DNA from: Pseudomonas sp. WN033
GTDB taxonomy: Bacteria; Pseudomonadota; Gammaproteobacteria; Pseudomonadales; Pseudomonadaceae
Length of the DNA: 64,000 bases
NCBI GenBank assembly: GCA_002287035.1
Contig: NSKG01000009.1
Span: forward strand, 124,001-188,000
Direction: 5' to 3'
Shown here: positions 1 through 9,855 of the stretch, piece after piece
Layout: each line of letters starts with the position of its first letter
Position numbering within the stretch: the stretch's first letter is position 1
Made by a program: the position numbers and the translations under genes
The notes under the pieces: model-generated
The model's input: the letters and a program-made list of their open reading frames with translations, nothing else
What the model was told of the DNA's origin: nothing
Database searches by the model: none

Positions 1-768
1 TTTCTTCCAGCGGTTGTAATGCTTGTCGATGCTGCCCGGATCTTTCGACTCCAGCACCGCCAGCAGCTTGTTCTTGATCAGGTCAATCGCCGTCAGCGGT
101 ACGCCACGATTGTTGAGCGACTCGAACAAGGTGTAAGCATCGGAATGCCCCGCCACCTCAATCTTGACCAGGGTGGCGGTATTCACCTTTTCCAGCAGCG
201 CTTGCAGGCTGGCAATCGGGTCAGCTGCATTGTCCAGGTACAACTCGATCCGGCTAAGGAAATGACGAAACGCCTTAAACACACGCCGATTACCAGCATT
301 GGCGACCGTTTCCACATCGCTCAGCACGCCAGTTTGGCCAAGCACCGCAAAGTAATCCTGCTGATTATGGTTCTGCACCTGAGGGATCAGCCGGGGTTGA
401 TCGGGCTTTTTCTTCAGCACCAGTTTGTGCTTGAGATTATAGAGCTCAATCTGCTGCTCCATAGCAAGATTGGGCTGTGCGTTGTAGCTCTGATAGATGG
501 CCGCCAACAACAGTGACAGTGTGGTCATGCGTTGCTGACCATCCACCAGCTCCAGACTTTGCACCGCCAAAGCATCCTGTGACTGGTTGATGCAGATGAT
601 TGAGCCAAGGAAGTAATTGGCTTCGTTATCCAGCAGATCATCAAACAGCGCATCCCACTGCGCCCGGCTCCAGGTGTATTCACGCTGATAGCGAGGGATG
701 GCATAGATCACGCCGCTTTCAATATCGAGCAGGGTGGAGACTGGGTAGTTGTAAACGGATTTGATCAT
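1..768 (-). CDS. DUF262 (GmrSD/BrxU-like) protein, 5' part only
   Basis: First 256 codons of a leftward gene cut by the window edge. Residues 24-33 read IPRYQREYTW and residues 75-84 VDGQQRMTTL, the hallmark motifs of the DUF262 ParB/sulfiredoxin-like fold; a FESLNNRG...IDLIKNK stretch near residues 228-246 is a third family motif. In GmrSD and BrxU enzymes this fold binds and hydrolyses nucleotides and works with a DUF1524 HNH nuclease domain to restrict phage DNA carrying modified bases; that C-terminal half would lie outside the window. It follows ptuB by 39 bp on the same strand, so it belongs to the defence operon. ATG at 768 is the first in-frame start. Other DUF262 proteins of unknown role cannot be excluded. 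Confidence 0.85.
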   Translation of the reverse strand, partial: MIKSVYNYPVSTLLDIESGVIYAIPRYQREYTWSRAQWDALFDDLLDNEANYFLGSIICINQSQDALAVQSLELVDGQQRMTTLSLLLAAIYQSYNAQPNLAMEQQIELYNLKHKLVLKKKPDQPRLIPQVQNHNQQDYFAVLGQTGVLSDVETVANAGNRRVFKAFRHFLSRIELYLDNAADPIASLQALLEKVNTATLVKIEVAGHSDAYTLFESLNNRGVPLTAIDLIKNKLLAVLESKDPGSIDKHYNRWKK

Positions 769-807
769 CGCGTGCTATTCACTTGTCGACATTCCTTTTT
801 TTAATAG

Positions 808-1446
808 TCAATTAACTGCCTCAACTGCACCGCCGAACAAGCCACGAATCGTTGTCCAGAACGGAGCAAAATGTCCCTCGGCATCTTTATTCAGATACCC
901 GTCTACAAACCTGCTTAGCTCGTCATGACTCAAATCGTCATCCAGGAATGGCGAAATTGCCGCAGAACGCAGACTGATGAGTTTGGGGATATCAAGACCA
1001 AGTTGTTCAATCGTTGCCAACGCAGCAACATCGTCTTGGCGCGGGTGAATACGGCCATCGGCTGTATATGAAAAACGCGCCTCACAATCGTCAGACATCG
1101 GCGATACCAGCAAGTGAGCATCAAACCAGTCACTTTTTAGATTACCGCAATGTCTGGGCAACCCCTTTTCCAACCGGTTCTGACAGGAGCAGAGAAGGTT
1201 CGAATACTCCAGTGGATCTACATCGGCAAGGTGCTGCGGCTTGAAGTGCTCAATATGCGAGTCGGCATCGCTGAGCTGGCGTTCGCAATAACAGCAAAGG
1301 TAGCCCTGCTCTTGCATAAGAGCTGTCTTGACTGCTTTTTTTTCTGCACCCCGGAGATCGCCATAGGTTGGCGTCCAGTCTGGACTGGCAAGTGCTTTCC
1401 AATCGGTAAAAACGGCTGGCTCAGGTCCCTTGACTATGTATTTCAT
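808..1446 (-). CDS. ptuB: Septu nuclease subunit PtuB (HNH, TIGR02646-like)
   Basis: A 212-residue protein with an HNH-type metal site: CCYCERQL near residues 51-58, SHIEHFKPQ near 63-71, then NLLCSC and HCGNLKSD pairs that fit a zinc-stabilised His-Cys-Asn cluster. This is the layout of PtuB, the nuclease of Septu and the relative used by retron Ec78. PtuB cuts nucleic acid when its ATPase partner senses infection. Its ATG overlaps the ptuA stop by 4 bp, which implies translational coupling and a stoichiometric complex. No reverse transcriptase is visible nearby, so a stand-alone Septu is favoured over a retron. Confidence 0.88.
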   Translation of the reverse strand: MKYIVKGPEPAVFTDWKALASPDWTPTYGDLRGAEKKAVKTALMQEQGYLCCYCERQLSDADSHIEHFKPQHLADVDPLEYSNLLCSCQNRLEKGLPRHCGNLKSDWFDAHLLVSPMSDDCEARFSYTADGRIHPRQDDVAALATIEQLGLDIPKLISLRSAAISPFLDDDLSHDELSRFVDGYLNKDAEGHFAPFWTTIRGLFGGAVEAVN

Positions 1447-2717
1447 CTGCCGATCAGCTCCTTGCGTTTAATCAGCACAGACGCTTTGACCAGATCCGGA
1501 TCATCGCCAATCGTCTTTTGTAAGGCCGATAACGCAGCCTGGGCACTGGCAAGATCACCCGCTTGGATAAGATCATGCAGCGTTCTCAAGTCATCATGCA
1601 CCGCATCAGGCCGGGTAGTCTCAAGCCCCATGATGTCCTCCAGGATGCGCTCCACGCTTTTGCCATAGGACTCAGCAACAGGAACAACCTGAAGGGTACC
1701 CTCCTCCATTTTTAGTAGATGCAAGTGTTCGGGTTGGACTTGGGTAATCACATGGGGCGAATGCGTAGAGACCAGAAACTGGCAGTTCGGGAAGACGTCG
1801 CGCAAACGGGGAATCAGAATCCGTTGCCACTTAGGGTGCAGGTGCAGATCGATCTCATCGATCAAGATGACACCATCACCCTCTAGTGGGTTGGCTCTAA
1901 GCGGATTAGCAATGGCCAGGCGACGTGCCAGATCACCAATCATCGCCATCAAGCACTTCTCACCATCTGATAGCTGGTTGACGGTCAAACGCTGGCCTTG
2001 CTTTTCAACTTCCATGCGCAAGGGTTTGCGCCGAACGGTGAGATTGGAAAAGTCCGGCATAAAAATTGCCAACGCCTGGCGAACAGCTTCTAACTGGGGG
2101 TCAGGAAAGGCATACCCATCGGGTTTGATCAGATCATCCTGATAGCGGCGATTTTCATTCTCTAAATCTTCCCTTTCCCGAAACCACTCGAAGAAAGTGC
2201 GGAAGTTGGCGCCGCTGGTCAATGCGCCATCATAGGCATCCAACAAACCAAAATGATGCTTGTTGCGAATCCGCAAGGGAATATCCAATACCGCGCGGTT
2301 GACCGGATAGTAGGCCAACACGGGTATATTCGCCTCGCCAGAACTCTCAGAAATCAGTGCCTGGTAGTGCTTGGCCCGTTCTGTAGCGTTTATCAGGATC
2401 GATACATGGTCCTTACGGCTGTAGCCAGAGCGCGTTTTAGACAAGCTCCAGCTAAAATAGCTCGCGTCATTGCACACGATCTCAATAGTCGCGGCTGGTG
2501 TGCCATTGCGAATATCAGCCTCAGCGATCGGGCGACCGGACGCTGATGTCGAACGAATTCTATTCACCAGCCACGACAATAAAATCGCTGTGGCATCAAG
2601 AATGCTGGATTTGCCGGCACCGTTCATCCCGACAAATACATTCAAGTGCTCGTCCAGAGGAATCGGAAGATGCTGAGCGCCCCTAAAGTTCGATAGCCTA
2701 AGCTCAGAAACATGCAT
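1443..2717 (-). CDS. ptuA: Septu ATPase subunit PtuA
   Basis: A 424-residue SMC/ABC-like ATPase. It has Walker A GMNGAGKSS near residue 30, the ABC signature LSDGEKCLMAM near residue 250, Walker B GVILIDEIDLHLH near residue 282 and a STHSPHVI H-loop after it, an order typical of OLD/RecF-like defence ATPases. PtuA assembles into a ring that holds PtuB and regulates it through ATP. The gene starts 44 bp after pglX stops, with GGAG about 7 nt before ATG, and runs into ptuB with a 4-bp overlap. Its position between pglX and the expected pglZ makes it an insert in the BREX operon. Confidence 0.88.
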   Translation of the reverse strand: MHVSELRLSNFRGAQHLPIPLDEHLNVFVGMNGAGKSSILDATAILLSWLVNRIRSTSASGRPIAEADIRNGTPAATIEIVCNDASYFSWSLSKTRSGYSRKDHVSILINATERAKHYQALISESSGEANIPVLAYYPVNRAVLDIPLRIRNKHHFGLLDAYDGALTSGANFRTFFEWFREREDLENENRRYQDDLIKPDGYAFPDPQLEAVRQALAIFMPDFSNLTVRRKPLRMEVEKQGQRLTVNQLSDGEKCLMAMIGDLARRLAIANPLRANPLEGDGVILIDEIDLHLHPKWQRILIPRLRDVFPNCQFLVSTHSPHVITQVQPEHLHLLKMEEGTLQVVPVAESYGKSVERILEDIMGLETTRPDAVHDDLRTLHDLIQAGDLASAQAALSALQKTIGDDPDLVKASVLIKRKELIGR

Positions 2718-2761
2718 TTAGCGTCTCCAATTCCAAATGAACATGACTGTTCCGGACTGTA

Positions 2762-5700
2762 TCATTTATTCCTCGCCACCCGCTTCTCAGCCAAGCTCAA
2801 ATGATGGTCATTGATCCGAGCGCCTTCGCCTTCGCCGTATTCCAGGCCAAGCCGGTACCAGGGTGCTGACTCAACATCCTTACCGCGATCCTTCTTCCAG
2901 TGGATGTTGGGCTTCCAGCGGAGGATGCCTGCATCTTTCTTGGCCACGTCGCGGGCTTTGAGGAAGGGGCGGATGTTGAGGCGCACGCCGTCGTTGAGGT
3001 CGGGGGTCCAGCCGATGGGTTGTTCGGCCAGCGGTTTCCAGCGGACGAAGATGTCGTAGGGCTTTTCGCCTTCGAGGATGGCTTCGAGTTGTTTTTTCAG
3101 GGCTTCGGCGGCGGCGAGGCGTTCCTGGGCGCCGTCTTCGCCGTTGGCCAGGCCGGCTTGCTGGGTGCGAATCCAATCGCCCAGGTAGGTGTAGATCAGG
3201 CGCTCAAGCCCCGCCTTGTCGAGCTTGTGGTAGTTGACCAGTACGCTGAAGCCGTCCTTGAGGCCGTCCCAGATATGCCAGATAAAAGGCCGGTGTTGGA
3301 ACAGCTTGCAGTGCTGCTCGAAGAACTTGTCGCGCAGCCACAGGCTGAGGGATTTGCTGCCGACGGCTTCCAGCAGGCGGTTTTTCAGCGGGGTGGTCCA
3401 GGCATCGCCATAGGCGGCTTGCAGCAGGGCTTCCAGGCGCTGGTCGGCGGCCTTCTCACCACGCACTGGCGGGAGACAGACAATGCCGTCATCATCAACA
3501 AAGTCGGCCAGTGCCGCGCAACGCTCGACCCATTCGCGCTGTTCGGCGGCCAGTTCCATCTCCGGGTCCAGCTCGGCTGGCCAGCGGTAGTCGAGCAGGC
3601 GGGCGACGGCGATTTGCAGCACGCTGTCATCGAGGCGCAGTTCGCCATGGGCGGTCCATTTGTTGTCTTCGTCCCAGATTACCGAGCCGCAAGGATGGCC
3701 GTGGAAGATCCATTGGGTGGGGTCGTTGGTGTAGGGTTGCGGGAGACCGTTGGGGTATTTTTCTTCGGCGACTCTTGTCCAGTAGACGAGGTCAAATGGT
3801 ACTTTGTCCATTGCAGCGACTGCCACATCAACCTTTGCGTCAAGTTTTCTGAGCTCCTTGGGATAGTGCTCGCTCGTACATAAACTGAATACAGCTGCGT
3901 ACACACGTTTGCTTTTTACCTCTAGTACGGGGCAATTAGCATCGAACGCCTTTCCGGTAAAAATACTCACAGGCAAAGTGCCCATTTTGCCAATAGCGAT
4001 GCCTTTCTTACCCCACGCCCTTTCACCACACATTCTGAATCCGCTTAACAACTCAGTGCGAGCAAATTGAGGATTCCGGAGAATGAAATTGCAACCTGAA
4101 AAAAGAAGACCCACCTCAGGAGTTGACTGTAAAAGTATCCAGCGAGCCTGTTTATTCAGCTCAAGCTCCCAAAAGCTTGCTCTCATCATAGATGTGTCAC
4201 CAGGTGATATACCTTGAGTTGACACTACATACGAGCTGAGCAGCTCGGTCTGATAATTGTCCGAAGCCAAGATTATTCTTGAATCTGGATTCTCCAACTG
4301 CCTCGCCTGCTCAACACTCTTCACTTGATCCGTCAACAACCCCGCCGCCTTCTCCGCCGCTGTGCGCGGCTCGGACACATCCACCCCACGAATCCAATTA
4401 CCCTGCTCGCCACTGTGCAACAGATCCGCCGACTGACCCGCCGCATTGCCACGGCTCAGGTTGATCAGAATAGCTTTGACGACCTCGCCGCTGATAGTCT
4501 CGAAGGCGCCTGGTCCCAAACGGGCAATTAAATGCCAACTGTCATTCTGCAACAGCTTCTCGCGGAACTTGCGGTAGCTGGTGAGGAACAACCAGTTTTG
4601 CGGCAGCACAATACTGGCGGTACCGCCCTGCGCACAAAATTCCAAGCACCGATCAAGAAATACCGTGGCCAGATCGTTCTTGCCTTCGGGGTACCAGGTT
4701 TCGCAGTAATCCTTGAGGGTGTCGTGCTGCTTGCCGCGCGCCAGGTAAGGCACGTTGGTGATGACCCAAGTGTATTGGCCGGACAGCAGCTCGGCGGCCT
4801 TGGCCAGGCCTTGGGCAACAATGCCCGCCTCCAAACGATTGGTCAGCGCAGAGATTTCGCCGTCGGCCTGGCCTTGCTGGTTGGCTTGATCCTGAGTGAG
4901 GGCTTCACCCAGCAGTTGCTGCAGTTCGCTCCATTGGGCGATCTGCGCCGCCTTGCTGCGGCGCGGGTTGATCAGGCTGCCGAGTACCGGCGCATCCTTA
5001 AAGGTCTGGTACATCCAGTCCAGGGCGATGGTCAGGTTCTGCTTGCCGGCCTTGCGGCTGAGTTCTTTCCATTCGTCGCGGGCGGCAGCGATGGACAGGC
5101 CACTGCAGGCCAGATGCAGTTCTGGCAGGGTGCGGTAACCGCCGGCATCGGGGTAGCGCCAGGCTTCCAGGGCCACGGCAAAGGCGGCCAGCTCGACACA
5201 GCGCTGATCCAGCTCCAGGCCGTGGAGGTTTTCACTGAGTACCTTGTCGATGGCTTGGCGGGCGTTGATCTGCTCGGCCTGCATGCGCATGGGCACCAGC
5301 ATCAGGAAGGCGGCGACCAGAAAATGGCCGGAGCCGCAGCAGGGGTCGAGGGTTTTGAGTTCGCTTAAGTTTTTGGGCCAGGCGTCGAAGGTGCCGGAGG
5401 CGGGTTGCCATTGCTGGGTGCTTCGGCCGATATTTGCTCCTGCAATATCGGCACTTCCTACGTCCTGTAGGTCGTCTCTTACAAAACGCAGATAGCTCAG
5501 CGGTACACCTGGGATGGCGGCTTTATCGCGCAGTTCCTGTTCGCTGTGGGCGCTTTGCCAGTCGTGCTCGGTAAGGCGTTGGCCGGCCCACCAGGCGCCC
5601 AGGCTGTTATCCAGCAGGAAGCTGACCATATAGGGTTCGGTAAACAGCTGGGTGACGGGCGAGAGTTCGTCGGCGCCAATCTTGACCTCGGACTTGTTAA

Positions 5701-6328
5701 CCTCTTCCTTGCGCTTGCTTTGCCAGAACTGATAGACCCAGCCGAGGCTGTCCTGGGCCTGGAAGGTTTCTGGGGCCAGGCCGGTGACCAGCTTTTCCAG
5801 CTCCCGCTGGTGCTCCGGCGCGAACTCCAGGGCAAACACCGGCGAGTCGATACGGAAGATCTGCGGCAGCATTTTCGAGGCCAGCACGCCGGCCAGCTCC
5901 CAGCCGCTGTGGCAACGGCGCTCCAGGTCGTCACGCAGGCTGTCCGGGTCTTGAACCAGCTCGCTGCACTCACTCAGGGTCAGCGGGGTGTGCTCGTCAT
6001 ACATCAGAAGACTGTTCTGCTCCAGAAAGCGGGCGAACAACATGCGGTGCCAATGCTCGTAGGCGACCTCGGTGATCAGCTTGTTCAGGCTTTGCTGGCC
6101 GTTGGCCTGTTTGCTATCGCCCAGCTGGCGGCCGTGGGCGCGCAGACGGGTGCGCAGCTGGCGTTGTTCGTCGTTCAGGTAGTCCGCAGGCTTGGCTTCA
6201 CCCACGCTCAGGCGGGTAAGCGCCTGGCTGGCGGCCAATTCGGCAATGTCACGAGCTTTGACAACGGTCGCTTCCAGCGCACGGCGCAGGGCTTTGTCGA
6301 GGGGCTGGCGGTGTGTGGTTTGGGTCAT
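2762..6328 (-). CDS. pglX: BREX DNA adenine methyltransferase PglX
   Basis: At 1188 residues it has the usual length for type I BREX PglX (BrxX). The SAM-binding motif LDPCCGSGHFL lies near residue 327. The catalytic motif near residue 526 reads NVPY rather than the canonical NPPY of N6-adenine methylases, with LARGKQ after it. PglX marks host DNA and is also needed for phage exclusion. The ATG overlaps the brxC stop by one base (TGATG). About residues 680-850 are encoded by DNA near 40-45 % G+C, clearly lower than the flanks, and coincide with the expected target-recognition region, which suggests a specificity swap (inference). Confidence 0.93.
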   Translation of the reverse strand: MTQTTHRQPLDKALRRALEATVVKARDIAELAASQALTRLSVGEAKPADYLNDEQRQLRTRLRAHGRQLGDSKQANGQQSLNKLITEVAYEHWHRMLFARFLEQNSLLMYDEHTPLTLSECSELVQDPDSLRDDLERRCHSGWELAGVLASKMLPQIFRIDSPVFALEFAPEHQRELEKLVTGLAPETFQAQDSLGWVYQFWQSKRKEEVNKSEVKIGADELSPVTQLFTEPYMVSFLLDNSLGAWWAGQRLTEHDWQSAHSEQELRDKAAIPGVPLSYLRFVRDDLQDVGSADIAGANIGRSTQQWQPASGTFDAWPKNLSELKTLDPCCGSGHFLVAAFLMLVPMRMQAEQINARQAIDKVLSENLHGLELDQRCVELAAFAVALEAWRYPDAGGYRTLPELHLACSGLSIAAARDEWKELSRKAGKQNLTIALDWMYQTFKDAPVLGSLINPRRSKAAQIAQWSELQQLLGEALTQDQANQQGQADGEISALTNRLEAGIVAQGLAKAAELLSGQYTWVITNVPYLARGKQHDTLKDYCETWYPEGKNDLATVFLDRCLEFCAQGGTASIVLPQNWLFLTSYRKFREKLLQNDSWHLIARLGPGAFETISGEVVKAILINLSRGNAAGQSADLLHSGEQGNWIRGVDVSEPRTAAEKAAGLLTDQVKSVEQARQLENPDSRIILASDNYQTELLSSYVVSTQGISPGDTSMMRASFWELELNKQARWILLQSTPEVGLLFSGCNFILRNPQFARTELLSGFRMCGERAWGKKGIAIGKMGTLPVSIFTGKAFDANCPVLEVKSKRVYAAVFSLCTSEHYPKELRKLDAKVDVAVAAMDKVPFDLVYWTRVAEEKYPNGLPQPYTNDPTQWIFHGHPCGSVIWDEDNKWTAHGELRLDDSVLQIAVARLLDYRWPAELDPEMELAAEQREWVERCAALADFVDDDGIVCLPPVRGEKAADQRLEALLQAAYGDAWTTPLKNRLLEAVGSKSLSLWLRDKFFEQHCKLFQHRPFIWHIWDGLKDGFSVLVNYHKLDKAGLERLIYTYLGDWIRTQQAGLANGEDGAQERLAAAEALKKQLEAILEGEKPYDIFVRWKPLAEQPIGWTPDLNDGVRLNIRPFLKARDVAKKDAGILRWKPNIHWKKDRGKDVESAPWYRLGLEYGEGEGARINDHHLSLAEKRVARNK

Positions 6329-9300
6329 CAGAAGGTCACCGGTCCGTCGTTGAGTTTGCTGAGAATCTGTTGTTTCACTTCCGCCAGCCAGGCATCGATA
6401 TCCGCTTCGCTTTCAAAGGTTCTGCGCGGCAGGCTGATGCGTTGCAGCTTGGGCTGCAGCAGCTCGGCGGCTTCCAGGCGGGCGCTGTCGAATTTGCTGG
6501 CCAGAGACTCGGTGCGGTCGGTCCACTGCTCCAGGCTGACCTCGCTGAGGCTGTCGATAATCGCCTCGGCATCGTTAAGCGTGGGTTGCTCCAGGGTCAG
6601 CAGTTTGCGTTTGTCCAGAATGGCGCGCTGTTGCTCGTCGGTGAGCTGTTGCCAGTGGCTGTCGGCTTGCAGTTGGGCCAGGCACTTGGCGTGCTGATCC
6701 AGATAGGCCTGCACGTGAAACTGGATGGCGTCGCGCAGTTTGCTGACCAGCTGCTTGATCAAGCCGGTGGCCGGGTTGGGATCATCCAGCAGGGAGCGGT
6801 GCTGACTGATGGCATCCGCTTCGGCCTGAATGGGCGCGTGGAAGGCCAGGCCGCGACTGACATCGAGCAGGCTGGTCAGCAGGGTCCAATCACCCCGGCG
6901 GGCGTCAATGCGCTGGGCGGTATTGTTCCAGTCCTTGATGGCCTGTTTGATGGCGTCCTGCTCATCCAGTACTTGCTTGAGCTGGGCATTACCCGATTGG
7001 CGGGCCAGTTCATCAAAGACCTTGGTATCCGGCACTGCCGGGAATGGCGCGGCACCACCGGCGCGCTTGGCCAGTTCGCGGCCCTTTTCTGCCAGTAAGG
7101 GCAGCTTGCTGGCCTCCTCGCCCGGCTGACAGTCAATGCCGCTGGCGCTGAGTACCCCTCGGACCTTGATCAGGTCCACCGGACGGATGGTGATGCTTTC
7201 CGGGCGGAAGCTGGCCTGGGTGATTTGTTTGCGTTCCAGGGCGCTGGCGGTGACCGGGTTGTTGCGGCTGTCGCTGGCGATCAGGATGCCGCTGGCGAGG
7301 AGCACATAGAGCGCGCCGTCGATGGCATCCTGGGGCCAGCCATAGGGCGCTGCGAGGAAGTGCTCACGGATTTCACTGCCCTTTTTCGAGACGCCGATAA
7401 AGCGCTTGATGGCGGCGCAGACCGGATGCTGCTCGGCATCGCCACTGTAACCCAGCACATCGAGGGCGTTCTGCCCACCATCTTTACTCGCGCGTTCATA
7501 GACCTTGCCCCAGGCCGGGTGGTCGGCCTGGTCAAACTCACGGTAGAGCCTAACCAGTGAGGCCTTGGCGGCGGTTTCGACGCGGTCACTGATGCTGTTG
7601 CCGTCCACTTCATTGCCGCCGGCTTGCAGCACCTGCACGCCGTCGAAGATTTCGCGCAGCAGGGCTTGCACCTGTTTTTGGGCATCGCGGTGACGGGTTT
7701 CCATGGCGCTGCGGGCGTCTTTGCCGGCATCGGTGTTGGGGATGCCGCGCTTGTCCAGGGTGGCCTGGGCGGCGTGTTCGGCAGTAATGGCGTTGGTCAG
7801 TTCGGAACGGTTGCGTGCCGGCACATAGATAAAAATGGTCGGCTCGCTGGGGTTGCGGCTGCGGGCCTCGGTCATAAAGCTTTTTTCATCCAGTGCCCAG
7901 CCATCCTGCACCCAGGCGTAAATCTTGTCGCTGGCGTCTTTGGGCAGCTCGGGGTCAAAGCAGGGAATGACCTGACGCGGCTCATTGCATTTGCCCTGGG
8001 TCAGGCGCACCTGGGCGATCTGGCGGCGTAGCTCCTTATGCAGCAAATCGACGCGGATGTTTTCTACCCGTTGCAGGTTGCCGCGCAGGTCGGCTTCCTC
8101 CTGGCGCAGGGTGTCGTACCACTGGGCGCTTTCCTGGGTTTGCAGGCGGTATTCGGTGCCGGTGCTGGTTTGCATGGGCATGACCAGGCCGTCATCAGCC
8201 AGCGCTTGCAGCAGCTTGGGTACCTGGGTGCGGATGGCGTCTTTGCCCTGGTTGAGATCATCAATCAGCAGGTCGCCGAGCATGTCGGCGGTGGCGCGCA
8301 CGCCGCAGTCTGCGGTGGGGTCGGTGGGCAGCTTGCCGATCAGCAGCACCAGGGAGAGGATGCGGGACTTGAGTTTATCGTCGGCATCACCGGCTGACAG
8401 CCGGCCAATGATTTCGGCAATTTCTTTGGAGATCACGCCGGTTTGCAGCAGGTTGACCGAGATCTGGTTGTAGATAAAGTCCGCAGCGACCACGTGCCCG
8501 AGGGGCTGATCGGCTGTGGCCTGGGCCGCTTCATGGATGACCTTGAGCTGGTTACGCAGCTGCGAGGCGGTGCCGGTGGTGTCGACAATGCGCAGAACCT
8601 TCTCCCAGAAGCGCCGGCGCACCGGCAGCAAGGGGTAGTCGGCCAGCATGACTTTCTCATCGTCGCGGTGGTGCTCGATCTTGGTGCCACGAAGCTGACG
8701 GGAGATTTCACCCAGGTGAGCGTTCATTACCTGCTCCAGCTGCGGGCGGGCCGAGGCTTTCTTGCGCAGGATGACCTTGCGAATCACCGATTCCACGTCG
8801 GTATCCGACAGTTGCACGGGAATCTGAAAGCGCCCGAGCAGGCGCTGCAGGTTAGCCATGCCCGAGAGTGCGCTCTGGCCGGTGGCAACAAAGAGCATCT
8901 TGCTTTTGAATTTGGAGCTCTTGCAGCAGGTTTCGACCACTTCTTGAACCTGGTGGGCCTTTTCCGAATCGGAGCCGACGTATTGCTGCACCTCGTCGAG
9001 CACGATCAGGGTCAGCGGAAACTGGCCGTCGTTGGCCAGGGCATCAAAGATGGCATCGACCATCTGCTGGTTGGTGACGTCCTGCACATTGGGGTATTGC
9101 TCGCGCAGCAACTGGCGCACCCCTTTAACGTCGTCAGCCAGGGTGTTGTCGATGGCCAGCAAGGCGCGGGCGATGCTGCTGGACACGTAGAGGTCTTCCA
9201 GTTCGTCGTCCCAGTTATCGCCTGCTTGCTCAACGTGGGCTTTGACCTGATCGAAAATGCCCTGCTTGTGCAGCCACAACACAAAGCGCGCCTGGTGGTA

Positions 9301-9792
9301 TTGCTCTGGCAGGCCGGCGGACTTGAACACAATGTTCAGCAGCGCCAGGCGCACATTGTTGTTAGCACCTGCGCCCAGGGTGCCGGAAGCGGCGTGCAAA
9401 CCACCATGGCGTTTCGCCTGGATGCTCAGTTCCTTGAAGTGGTCCTTGATCTCCTGGGGCAGCTCGGCGATATCGCGGGCGGCGACGCCATCCGCAAAGC
9501 CCTGGTTGGTCCACAGGGCGCGGAGCATTTTGGCCAGGTGCGATTTACCCGAGCCAAAAAAGCCGGAGATCCACACGCCGGGCTGTTCGTGGCCGTCACC
9601 CAGGTTACGCAGGTAGGTAGACAGGATCTTGTCCAGCCCCGCCTGGTACTCGCCATCACAGACAAAGGTCTGCAGCTCGTAGCGCAGGGTTTTCAGGGCC
9701 TGCTGGGACTGGTCGTCTTTGACCTCGGCAACGCCGTTGTTTTCCAGCCGGTTCTGTTGCGGGTCTAGGTCGTAAATCTCGCGGTTCAACAT
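6328..9792 (-). CDS. brxC: BREX P-loop ATPase BrxC
   Basis: Large BREX ATPase of about 1154 residues. Walker A GFFGSGKSH lies near residue 75 and Walker B LIVLDEVQQY near residue 265; the N-terminus MLNREIYDLDP matches the conserved BrxC start. An upstream in-frame ATG at 9816 exists, but AGGGAG sits about 10 nt before the ATG at 9792, and the family begins at MLNR, so 9792 is preferred. BrxC is required for both methylation and exclusion in type I BREX. It is followed by pglX with a one-base overlap and preceded by brxB after 63 bp. Confidence 0.93.
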   Translation of the reverse strand: MLNREIYDLDPQQNRLENNGVAEVKDDQSQQALKTLRYELQTFVCDGEYQAGLDKILSTYLRNLGDGHEQPGVWISGFFGSGKSHLAKMLRALWTNQGFADGVAARDIAELPQEIKDHFKELSIQAKRHGGLHAASGTLGAGANNNVRLALLNIVFKSAGLPEQYHQARFVLWLHKQGIFDQVKAHVEQAGDNWDDELEDLYVSSSIARALLAIDNTLADDVKGVRQLLREQYPNVQDVTNQQMVDAIFDALANDGQFPLTLIVLDEVQQYVGSDSEKAHQVQEVVETCCKSSKFKSKMLFVATGQSALSGMANLQRLLGRFQIPVQLSDTDVESVIRKVILRKKASARPQLEQVMNAHLGEISRQLRGTKIEHHRDDEKVMLADYPLLPVRRRFWEKVLRIVDTTGTASQLRNQLKVIHEAAQATADQPLGHVVAADFIYNQISVNLLQTGVISKEIAEIIGRLSAGDADDKLKSRILSLVLLIGKLPTDPTADCGVRATADMLGDLLIDDLNQGKDAIRTQVPKLLQALADDGLVMPMQTSTGTEYRLQTQESAQWYDTLRQEEADLRGNLQRVENIRVDLLHKELRRQIAQVRLTQGKCNEPRQVIPCFDPELPKDASDKIYAWVQDGWALDEKSFMTEARSRNPSEPTIFIYVPARNRSELTNAITAEHAAQATLDKRGIPNTDAGKDARSAMETRHRDAQKQVQALLREIFDGVQVLQAGGNEVDGNSISDRVETAAKASLVRLYREFDQADHPAWGKVYERASKDGGQNALDVLGYSGDAEQHPVCAAIKRFIGVSKKGSEIREHFLAAPYGWPQDAIDGALYVLLASGILIASDSRNNPVTASALERKQITQASFRPESITIRPVDLIKVRGVLSASGIDCQPGEEASKLPLLAEKGRELAKRAGGAAPFPAVPDTKVFDELARQSGNAQLKQVLDEQDAIKQAIKDWNNTAQRIDARRGDWTLLTSLLDVSRGLAFHAPIQAEADAISQHRSLLDDPNPATGLIKQLVSKLRDAIQFHVQAYLDQHAKCLAQLQADSHWQQLTDEQQRAILDKRKLLTLEQPTLNDAEAIIDSLSEVSLEQWTDRTESLASKFDSARLEAAELLQPKLQRISLPRRTFESEADIDAWLAEVKQQILSKLNDGPVTF

Positions 9793-9855
9793 CCTGGGCG
9801 TACTCCCTGTGCGCATGGGCGCTATTCAATTCAAAACGGCGACGCGGGCCGGTAT

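Noticed and set aside
808..2717. Retron with PtuAB-type effectors
   Set aside because: No reverse transcriptase or msr/msd-like region in the window; stand-alone Septu fits.
2900..3883. Long plus-strand open frame (327 codons) opposite pglX
   Set aside because: Mirror of a G+C-rich gene; repetitive G/V/F/Q composition, no ribosome-binding site, and the minus strand carries clear PglX motifs.
5546..6697. 383-codon plus-strand frame spanning the pglX/brxC junction
   Set aside because: Shadow of two well-supported genes; no recognisable domain.
8443..9768. 441-codon plus-strand frame opposite brxC
   Set aside because: Antisense shadow; BrxC Walker motifs lie on the other strand.
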